From Methylotenera_A sp031373695 (GTDB lineage: Bacteria > Pseudomonadota > Gammaproteobacteria > Burkholderiales > Methylophilaceae): 12,140 nt of DNA. The stretch lies in NCBI GenBank assembly GCA_031373695.1, contig JANMNC010000081.1, positions 1 through 12,140 of the forward strand. The letters run 5' to 3'. Shown one piece after another: positions 1 through 5,018 of the stretch. Each line of letters begins with the position of its first letter. Position 1 is the stretch's first letter. The notes under the pieces are model-generated. The model had not been told where the DNA came from, did no database searches, and saw only the letters and a program-made list of their open reading frames with translations. Position numbers and translations under genes: made by a program.

Positions 1-1533
1 AAAATTCTGAGCGAAAAAAATGCACAAGGTTTTAGTGGTCAGGTTTTAGTATTAGTACCAGAAATTAATTTAACACCACAACTAGAAGCACGTTTTAGAA
101 GCCGCCTAAGCCAATATGCATTAGTTACGCTACACAGTAATTTAAGCGAAGGTGAGCGTTTGCAAAACTGGCTGGCAGCAAGCACTGGCATGGCTAAAAT
201 TGTAATTGGCACGCGCTTAAGTGTATTTACGCCTATGCCAAATTTAAAAATGATTGTCATAGATGAAGAGCATGATGGTTCTTATAAACAGCAAGATGGC
301 ATGCGCTATCACGCGCGTGATGTGGCCATGGTGCGGGCAAAACAGCTCAATATTCCCATTATTTTGGGCAGCGCCACGCCGTCTTTAGAGACCTGGAGCA
401 ACGCTAATAATAGCCAGCAATTGCAGGCCAATAAAAGTGGCCAGAAACAACCATATGGTCTTCTAAGCCTGACACAGCGCGCGGTAGAAAATGCGGCTTT
501 GCCTAATATTTTTTGTATTGATACCGCAAAATCACCAATAGAAAATGGCTTATCACCTTTGTTAATAAACGCCTTGCAAGAGCGCTTAAGTCGCGGCGAG
601 CAAAGTTTGTTATTTATTAATCGGCGTGGTTATGCACCTGTTTTGCATTGCAATGCTTGTCAATGGGTAGCGCCTTGTATGCGCTGCAGCGCTAGGCTGG
701 TGGTGCACTTAAGCCAAAAACGTCTTAAGTGCCATCACTGCGGGCATGAGCAAAAAATACCGCTGCAATGCCCCAGCTGCGGTAACGCAGATATGCGCCC
801 CATAGGCCAAGCCACCCAACGCTTAGAGCAAACCTTGCAAAGGCTGCTGCCAACTGCGCGTATAGCACGGGTAGATCGAGACAGCATGCGCAACAAAAAT
901 GCACTAACCGATTTGCTGGCACAAGTGCATAACAACCAAATTGATATTTTAGTAGGCACGCAAATGCTGGCTAAAGGCCATGATTTTCCTAATTTAACTT
1001 TGGTTGGCGTAATTGATACCGATAGCGCGCTTTACAGCCCCGATTTTCGCGCCAGTGAGCGATTATTTGCGCAATTAATGCAAGTGGCAGGCCGTGCAGG
1101 CCGTGCCGAAAAAGCGGGAGAAGTTTTGATACAAACGGCTTTCCCGCAGCATGCGCTGTTTCATGCATTGCGGGCACAAGATTATGTGGCTTACGCAAAT
1201 GAGTTATTACAAGAGCGTACCGTAATGCAGTTTCCACCCACTAGTTTTTTTGCCTTATTACGTGCAGAGGCGGGCAACTTTAGCTTGGTGAATCAGTTTT
1301 TAAACCAAGCGGTAACACTTACTAAACAACTCAACACAGAGGTGCTGGTTTACGACCCAATTAGGCCACAAATGGAGCGCTTAAAGGGGATGGAGCGTGC
1401 ACAAGTGCTGCTGCAGGCCAATACCCGCGCGGCTTTGCAGAGGCTGCTAAAGATATGGATGCCCCAACTACGTATTTTGCCCAATGTGGCAAAAATTCGC
1501 TGGAGCCTAGATATAGATCCGCTAGAGTTTTAA
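1..1533 (+). CDS. priA: Primosomal protein N' (PriA), replication-restart helicase, 5'-truncated by window edge
   Basis: PriA is a 3'-to-5' superfamily 2 DNA helicase that binds abandoned replication forks and starts reloading of the replicative helicase. The reading frame is open from base 1 with no start, giving 510 residues here against roughly 730 in the family. The N-terminal DNA-binding part and the Walker A region are therefore off the window. Visible in order (residues counted from base 1): the helicase-core block VLVLVPEINLTPQ; Walker B DEEH at 88-91; motif III GSATPSLE; eight zinc-binding cysteines as four CxxC pairs (CNAC, CMRC, CHHC, CPSC) at about 217-260; motif V GTQMLAKGHDFP; and motif VI QVAGRAGR near 361-368. 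The C-terminal domain follows to a TAA stop. All key residues in the visible part are intact. No convincing terminator follows. An internal ATG at 160 is not the start, because family-conserved sequence lies upstream of it. Confidence 0.97.
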   Translation, partial: KILSEKNAQGFSGQVLVLVPEINLTPQLEARFRSRLSQYALVTLHSNLSEGERLQNWLAASTGMAKIVIGTRLSVFTPMPNLKMIVIDEEHDGSYKQQDGMRYHARDVAMVRAKQLNIPIILGSATPSLETWSNANNSQQLQANKSGQKQPYGLLSLTQRAVENAALPNIFCIDTAKSPIENGLSPLLINALQERLSRGEQSLLFINRRGYAPVLHCNACQWVAPCMRCSARLVVHLSQKRLKCHHCGHEQKIPLQCPSCGNADMRPIGQATQRLEQTLQRLLPTARIARVDRDSMRNKNALTDLLAQVHNNQIDILVGTQMLAKGHDFPNLTLVGVIDTDSALYSPDFRASERLFAQLMQVAGRAGRAEKAGEVLIQTAFPQHALFHALRAQDYVAYANELLQERTVMQFPPTSFFALLRAEAGNFSLVNQFLNQAVTLTKQLNTEVLVYDPIRPQMERLKGMERAQVLLQANTRAALQRLLKIWMPQLRILPNVAKIRWSLDIDPLEF

Positions 1534-1570
1534 CTGCTGCAATGTATGGGAAAATGTTAAGTAGAATATT

Positions 1571-1599
1571 TTGCACTACGCTGCTATGCCAAGTAAAAT
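1571..1599 (+). promoter_or_regulatory. Possible sigma70 promoter for tRNA-Gly (and perhaps thiD-thiE-hemL)
   Basis: The -35-like hexamer TTGCAC (1571-1576) is separated by 17 bp from the -10-like hexamer TAAAAT (1594-1599). The -10 matches the consensus at 5 of 6 bases, the -35 only at 3 of 6. Transcription would start near 1606, about 25 bp before the tRNA. It is the best candidate in the 97-bp gap after priA. As only 12 bp separate the tRNA from thiD, the same promoter may serve the thiamine/hemL genes. Inferred from sequence only. Confidence 0.4.
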
Positions 1600-1630
1600 A
1601 ATGTCTTACTTAATAATTATTCGCAACATG

Positions 1631-1704
1631 GCGGCTGTAGTTCAATGGTAGAACGCTAGCTTCCCAAGCTTGATACACGGGTTCGATTCCCGCCAGCCGC
1701 TCCA
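1631..1704 (+). tRNA. tRNA-Gly, anticodon CCC, with encoded CCA
   Basis: The sequence folds as a cloverleaf. The acceptor stem is 1631-1637 GCGGCTG with 1694-1700 CAGCCGC. The D stem is GTTC/GAAC around the loop AATGGTA. The anticodon arm is CTAGC/GCTTG with loop TTCCCAA, placing the anticodon CCC at 1663-1665. The T arm has stems ACGGG/CCCGC with loop TTCGATT. The discriminator is T1701 and the CCA end is genomically encoded at 1702-1704. The anticodon reads the glycine codon GGG, and the sequence resembles E. coli glyU as I remember it. Two stem positions do not pair: T.T at 28:42 and A.C at 49:65. The thiD start codon is 12 bp beyond the CCA, so 3' processing of a joint transcript would also set the 5' end of the thiD mRNA. 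Confidence 0.95.
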
Positions 1705-1716
1705 AGAGAGACTTTT

Positions 1717-2589
1717 ATGACTACAACACCGCCAACAGTGCTTACTTTTGCTGCCACAGACCCTAGTGGTGGCGCGGGTTTGCAGGCCGATATTTTGGCA
1801 CTGGCCAGTATTGGCTGCCATCCTTTATCTGTGGTGACTGCAATTACCGTGCAAGATACGGTGGGTGTTGAAAGTGTGATGGCGCTTGATGCCGATTGGA
1901 TTAACGAGCAAGCGCGTACCATTTTAGAAGATGTGCAGGTTTCTGCTTTTAAGCTTGGCTTATTAGGTAGTATAGAAAATATCGCCGTGATTGCCGAAAT
2001 TATGGCCGATTATCCTGATGTGCCTTTGTTAATTGACCCGATTTTAACGTCTGGTCGCGGTGACGAGTTGGCCAATGAGGAAATGCAGGCCGCCATGTGT
2101 GAGCTGCTGTTTCCGCAAGCCACTTTAATTACGCCCAATAGTTTAGAGGCGCGTCGTCTGGCTTTTTATGACGAAAATGAAGAAATTCAAAACACCTCTT
2201 TAGATGAAGCTGCCATGCGATTGCTAGAATTAGGTGCTGAATATGTGCTAATTACAGGCACGCACGAACGCAGTAACGATGTAGTGAATTCACTTTATGG
2301 TACCAGCCCATCAGGTGCTAGTGGTTTAATCAAAGCATATCATTGGGAAAGGCTAGCAGGCAGCTATCATGGCTCTGGCTGTACGCTTACAAGCGCAATA
2401 GCCGACTGTTTGGCGCATGGTTTAAGCATGGAAGAAGCCATTCAAGAAGCGCAAGAGTACACTTGGCAAACGCTTAAAAATGCCTTCCGTCCAGGTATGG
2501 GGCAATTTATACCTGATCGCTTTTTTTGGGCGCGCGAAGACGACGACGCTGCTAGCGATGACGTTAAAACGCCATTTATCCAGCATTAG
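1717..2589 (+). CDS. thiD: Hydroxymethylpyrimidine/phosphomethylpyrimidine kinase (ThiD)
   Basis: ThiD phosphorylates 4-amino-5-hydroxymethyl-2-methylpyrimidine, first to the monophosphate and then to the diphosphate that ThiE uses in thiamine synthesis. It is a cytosolic ribokinase-fold enzyme. The 290-residue product carries the N-terminal substrate loop DPSGGAGLQAD (15-25), the nucleotide-side block LITPNSLEA, and the anion-hole motif GSGC at 219-222 with the expected catalytic-site Cys222. The C-terminal PGMGQFIPDRFFWA block is followed by a short acidic tail (EDDDAASDD). Length is slightly above the usual 260-280 because of this tail. The ATG at 1717 is preceded by a purine-rich AAGAGAG whose first base is the last A of the tRNA CCA end. 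thiE begins 8 bp after the stop, so the two are surely co-transcribed. No TPP riboswitch precedes the gene. Confidence 0.96.
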   Translation: MTTTPPTVLTFAATDPSGGAGLQADILALASIGCHPLSVVTAITVQDTVGVESVMALDADWINEQARTILEDVQVSAFKLGLLGSIENIAVIAEIMADYPDVPLLIDPILTSGRGDELANEEMQAAMCELLFPQATLITPNSLEARRLAFYDENEEIQNTSLDEAAMRLLELGAEYVLITGTHERSNDVVNSLYGTSPSGASGLIKAYHWERLAGSYHGSGCTLTSAIADCLAHGLSMEEAIQEAQEYTWQTLKNAFRPGMGQFIPDRFFWAREDDDAASDDVKTPFIQH

Positions 2590-2597
2590 CTAGGGCT

Positions 2598-3224
2598 ATG
2601 ATTAAAGGTTTATATGCGGTAACGCCAGATATTGCAGATACCACTTTGCTGCTTAAAAAAGTAGAAGCTGCACTGCAAGGCGGCGCGAGTGTGTTGCAGT
2701 ATCGTAATAAGCAAGCTAACCACAAACTTTTAACGCAACAAGCGCGGGCACTTCTGCCTTTGTGCCGGCAATATAATGTGCCATTAATTATTAACGACTC
2801 TGTAAAGCTATGCTTGACGTTAGATGCAGATGGCGTGCATTTAGGCGCAGATGATGGCAACTTGGCTGAAGTTAGAGCAAGAATTGGCTTGGATAAAATA
2901 TTAGGCGCATCGTGTTATAACCGTTTTGATTTGGCAGTACTTGCCCAAGCGCAAGGTGCAAGTTATGTAGCGTTTGGTGCATGTTTTGCGTCTCACACCA
3001 AGCCCAATGCGCCTGTGGCTAGTTTAGATTTGTTTGCACAGGCAAAAGCTGGGCTTAACATTCCGGCTGTTGCAATTGGCGGCATTAATTTGCAAAATGC
3101 CTCGCAAGTCATTGAGGCGGGCGCAAGCGCATTGGCCGTTATTAATGCGATTTTTAGCCCAAGCTTTACAACAGATGACGTAAAATTAACTTCTCAACAA
3201 TTTTCTTTAATGTTTACCCTATAA
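2598..3224 (+). CDS. thiE: Thiamine-phosphate synthase (ThiE)
   Basis: ThiE joins HMP diphosphate (the product of ThiD) to the thiazole phosphate to make thiamine monophosphate. It is a cytosolic TIM-barrel enzyme. The 208-residue protein is of normal length and shows the expected blocks in order: QYRNK (34-38), which contacts the pyrimidine diphosphate; LIINDS with Asn66 and Asp67; ADGVHLGADD (77-86); GASCYN; YVAFGACFASHTKP; and AIGGI near the phosphate-binding end. In many homologues the loop after HLG reads GQxD; here it reads GADD, a mild variation. The ATG at 2598 lies 8 bp after thiD with only a weak upstream purine stretch (AGGG), which suggests translational coupling to thiD. The thiazole-forming genes (thiG, thiS and others) are not in this window. 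Confidence 0.95.
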   Translation: MIKGLYAVTPDIADTTLLLKKVEAALQGGASVLQYRNKQANHKLLTQQARALLPLCRQYNVPLIINDSVKLCLTLDADGVHLGADDGNLAEVRARIGLDKILGASCYNRFDLAVLAQAQGASYVAFGACFASHTKPNAPVASLDLFAQAKAGLNIPAVAIGGINLQNASQVIEAGASALAVINAIFSPSFTTDDVKLTSQQFSLMFTL

Positions 3225-3242
3225 CTATTTAAAACTTAAATT

Positions 3243-4529
3243 ATGACATCACTCAATCAAAGTCTTTTTGAAAAATCTCAGCAACTTATTCCTGGTGGTG
3301 TAAATTCGCCAGTGCGCGCGTTTCGTAGTGTTGGCGGTACGCCTATATTTTTTAAAAAAGGGTTAGGCTCAAAGTTATGGGATGTCGATGGTAAAGAATA
3401 CATTGATTACATTAACTCTTGGGGCCCGATGATTGTTGGCCATGCGCACCCCGAGGTTATAGCGGCAGTGCAAGCGGCCGCGGCCAATAGTTTATCGTTT
3501 GGTGCGCCTACTGGGCTAGAGCTAGAAATGGCCGAGCTTATTAATAAGCTTGTGCCAAGTATGGAACAAGTGCGTTTAAATAGCAGCGGTACCGAGGCTA
3601 CTATGAGCGCTATCCGCACCGCGCGCGGTTTTACTGGGCGCGACACGATTGTGAAGTTTGAAGGTTGTTACCACGGGCACTCTGATGGTTTGTTAGTCAA
3701 AGCAGGCTCTGGCTTGCTAACTTTTGGCGAGCCAGATTCTGGAGGTGTTCCAGCGAGTGTGGCCGCTCACACTTTAACGTTGGAGTACAACAATACTCAG
3801 CAGTTACAAGATTTGTTTGATCAATCAGGTGATGAAATTGCCTGCGTAATTATTGAGCCTGTGGTGGGTAATATGAATTTAATTGTCCCTACCATGGAAT
3901 TTTTACAGACCTTACGGGTGCTTTGCACCAAGCATGGCGCTGTGTTGATATTTGATGAGGTAATGACGGGTTTTCGCGTGGCACTAGGCGGCGCACAAGC
4001 GTTATATAACATTAAGCCAGATATGACCACGCTGGGCAAAGTGATTGGCGGTGGTTTACCTGTTGGTGCATTTGGTGGGCGCAAAGAAATTATGCAATGC
4101 TTGGCGCCTATTGGTAAAGTTTACCAAGCAGGCACGCTGTCAGGCAATCCAGTAGCGGTTTCTGCGGGTTTGGCCACACTAAAGCTTATTCAAGAAAATG
4201 GCTTTCACGACAAACTTACCGCACAAACCAGTAAAATGGTAACTGGTTTAGTTAGCGCCGCTAAAGATGCGGGTGTAACCTTCAGTGCACAAAATGTAGG
4301 CGGCATGTTTGGGTTGTATTTTAGCGAGCAGTGCCCAGCTAGTTATGCGCAAATTATGCAAAATAACAACAAAGCCCATTTCAACCAATTTTTTCACAGT
4401 ATGTTAGACAGTGGTGTTTACCTTGGCCCATCTGCGTTTGAGGCGGGCTTTGTATCTGCTGCGCATAGCGATGCAGATATTGCTTTTACCATTGAGGCGG
4501 CAAAAAAAGCGTTTGCTAATTTGGCTTAA
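3243..4529 (+). CDS. hemL: Glutamate-1-semialdehyde 2,1-aminomutase (HemL)
   Basis: HemL is a PLP-dependent aminomutase that converts glutamate-1-semialdehyde, made from glutamyl-tRNA by HemA, into 5-aminolevulinate, the first committed tetrapyrrole precursor. It is a cytosolic fold-type I aminotransferase acting as a dimer. The 428 residues match the family length. Motifs seen: LIPGGVNSPVRAF at the N-terminus, NSWGPMIVGHAHP, LNSSGTEATMSA, FEGCYHGHSDG, IFDEVMTGFR with Asp238 for the pyridine nitrogen, TTLGKVIGGGLPVGAFGGR with the PLP-binding Lys266, and QAGTLSGNPVAVSAG. The ATG at 3243 fits the homologous N-terminus but has no recognisable Shine-Dalgarno; the 18-bp gap from thiE is almost pure A/T. 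It is the last gene of the thiD-thiE-hemL run and is followed by an intrinsic terminator at 4575. Confidence 0.97.
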   Translation: MTSLNQSLFEKSQQLIPGGVNSPVRAFRSVGGTPIFFKKGLGSKLWDVDGKEYIDYINSWGPMIVGHAHPEVIAAVQAAAANSLSFGAPTGLELEMAELINKLVPSMEQVRLNSSGTEATMSAIRTARGFTGRDTIVKFEGCYHGHSDGLLVKAGSGLLTFGEPDSGGVPASVAAHTLTLEYNNTQQLQDLFDQSGDEIACVIIEPVVGNMNLIVPTMEFLQTLRVLCTKHGAVLIFDEVMTGFRVALGGAQALYNIKPDMTTLGKVIGGGLPVGAFGGRKEIMQCLAPIGKVYQAGTLSGNPVAVSAGLATLKLIQENGFHDKLTAQTSKMVTGLVSAAKDAGVTFSAQNVGGMFGLYFSEQCPASYAQIMQNNNKAHFNQFFHSMLDSGVYLGPSAFEAGFVSAAHSDADIAFTIEAAKKAFANLA

Positions 4530-4562
4530 TAATACTGTTTTTAATATGAGCTTTAATATTAT

Positions 4563-4814
4563 CTAATGAATCATCTGCGGCCTAGGTTGAGGCTGCAGTT
4601 TTTCAAGTTGTAGTGCTTTATTTGCTGACGTAACATGCTCTAGCTGCAGGCTAGCTTTCATCATTACATTCGCAACACGCTGAATCACATCTGGGCATAG
4701 TCGCACAGAAATTGCACCAATTTCTAGTTCTACCACGTTGCAATCTTGGCAAAAAACAAGCCTCACACCTAAGCTATCTGCCAAAATAATTTTGTCACAC
4801 TGTGTTGTGTTCAT
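4563..4814 (-). CDS. Small CxxC protein of unknown function, predicted Fur-regulated
   Basis: I do not recognise this 83-residue protein. It is a convincing gene: the ATG (4812-4814) has a strong Shine-Dalgarno GAGGAG (plus-strand 4821-4826) six bases away, and a near-consensus promoter with a Fur box lies just upstream. There is no signal peptide or membrane segment. The core (about residues 17-55) runs VRLVFCQDCNVVELEIGAIS, then RLCPDVIQRV, with cysteines at 6, 22, 25 and 40. C22/C25 form a CxxC pair and four cysteines could bind a metal, but this is inference. The pattern (CxxC, a hydrophobic-Gly strand, an RL-x-P turn, then a helix) resembles small uncharacterised bacterial proteins. The tail is helix-prone (SANKALQLEKL), then proline/glutamine-rich (PQPRPQ). 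It converges on hemL, ending 33 bp from the hemL stop, and its last codons contain the hemL-side terminator. Likely role: a small iron-responsive protein; function not assigned. Confidence 0.85.
   Translation of the reverse strand: MNTTQCDKIILADSLGVRLVFCQDCNVVELEIGAISVRLCPDVIQRVANVMMKASLQLEHVTSANKALQLEKLQPQPRPQMIH
4575..4603 (+). terminator. Intrinsic terminator of the thiD-thiE-hemL run
   Basis: An 8-bp GC-rich stem, CTGCGGCC (4575-4582) with GGCTGCAG (4591-4598), has one G.T wobble and an 8-base loop. Five T residues follow directly (4599-4603). The orientation suits transcripts from hemL, whose stop is 45 bp upstream. It lies within the last codons of the convergent small gene. On the minus strand no T tract follows the hairpin, so it should work in the forward direction only. 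Confidence 0.72.
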
Positions 4815-4852
4815 AATTGACTCCTCGCTATTATCCGTTAACTTACAATTAA

Positions 4853-4881
4853 ATGATAATCATTCTCATTTGCAATGTCAA
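4853..4881 (-). promoter_or_regulatory. Sigma70 promoter of the small CxxC gene
   Basis: Read on the minus strand, a perfect TTGACA (plus-strand 4876-4881) is followed by a 17-bp spacer and TATCAT (plus-strand 4853-4858), which matches TATAAT at 5 of 6 bases. Transcription would begin near 4846, giving a leader of about 32 bases that carries the GAGGAG ribosome-binding site. This is the strongest promoter in the window. The Fur box overlaps its -10 and spacer. Confidence 0.82.
4854..4868. promoter_or_regulatory. Fur box (ferric uptake regulator operator)
   Basis: TGATAATCATTCTCA matches the 7-1-7 inverted-repeat Fur core TGATAAT-C-ATTATCA at 14 of 15 positions. The wider 19-mer at 4849-4867 matches the classical Fur box (a GATAAT-type triple repeat) at 15 of 19. 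It overlaps the -10 and spacer of the minus-strand promoter, the usual place for Fe-Fur to block RNA polymerase. It lies about 75 bp upstream of the gltB -35, so direct repression of gltB is less likely. Confidence 0.85.
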
Positions 4882-4942
4882 TTAATTAGTAAAAAAATCA
4901 AAATTTAACCCTCAAAAGTGGCATTAAATTGCACTTAAGCGA

Positions 4943-4971
4943 TTGAACTTGCTAGCATAAAACGGTATTAT
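4943..4971 (+). promoter_or_regulatory. Probable sigma70 promoter of gltBD
   Basis: TTGAAC (4943-4948) is followed by a 17-bp spacer and TATTAT (4966-4971). The -10 matches at 5 of 6 and the -35 at 4 of 6. The start would be near 4978, giving a leader of about 40 bases before the gltB ATG. An A/T-rich tract at 4881-4907 lies upstream, too far for a classical UP element. No riboswitch or attenuator structure is apparent in the leader. Confidence 0.6.
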
Positions 4972-5018
4972 TGAAGGTTCCGCTAAATGTTTTGACATAG
5001 ATAGTTTAGGCAAAGAAT

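Noticed and set aside
1591..1611. Inverted repeat AAGTAA/TTACTT as a priA terminator
   Set aside because: A 6-bp A/T-dominated stem without a T tract is too weak; it also overlaps the likely tRNA promoter.
1631..1704. tRNA gene as an integration (att) site
   Set aside because: No integrase, no duplicated tRNA 3' end and no change in gene character are seen downstream; thiD-thiE-hemL is housekeeping DNA.
1704..1717. TPP riboswitch ahead of thiD
   Set aside because: Only 12 bp separate the tRNA from the start codon, and no thi-box (CTGAGA-type) sequence occurs upstream.
1656..1922. Minus-strand open frame across the tRNA and the start of thiD
   Set aside because: Its C-terminus (GNRTRVSSLGS type) is the well-known spurious translation of an antisense tRNA, and the rest is a shadow of thiD.
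4542..4561. Inverted repeat TAATAT/ATATTA between hemL and the convergent gene as a terminator
   Set aside because: Stem is only A/T and no T run follows on either strand. The GC-rich hairpin at 4575-4603 is a far better candidate.
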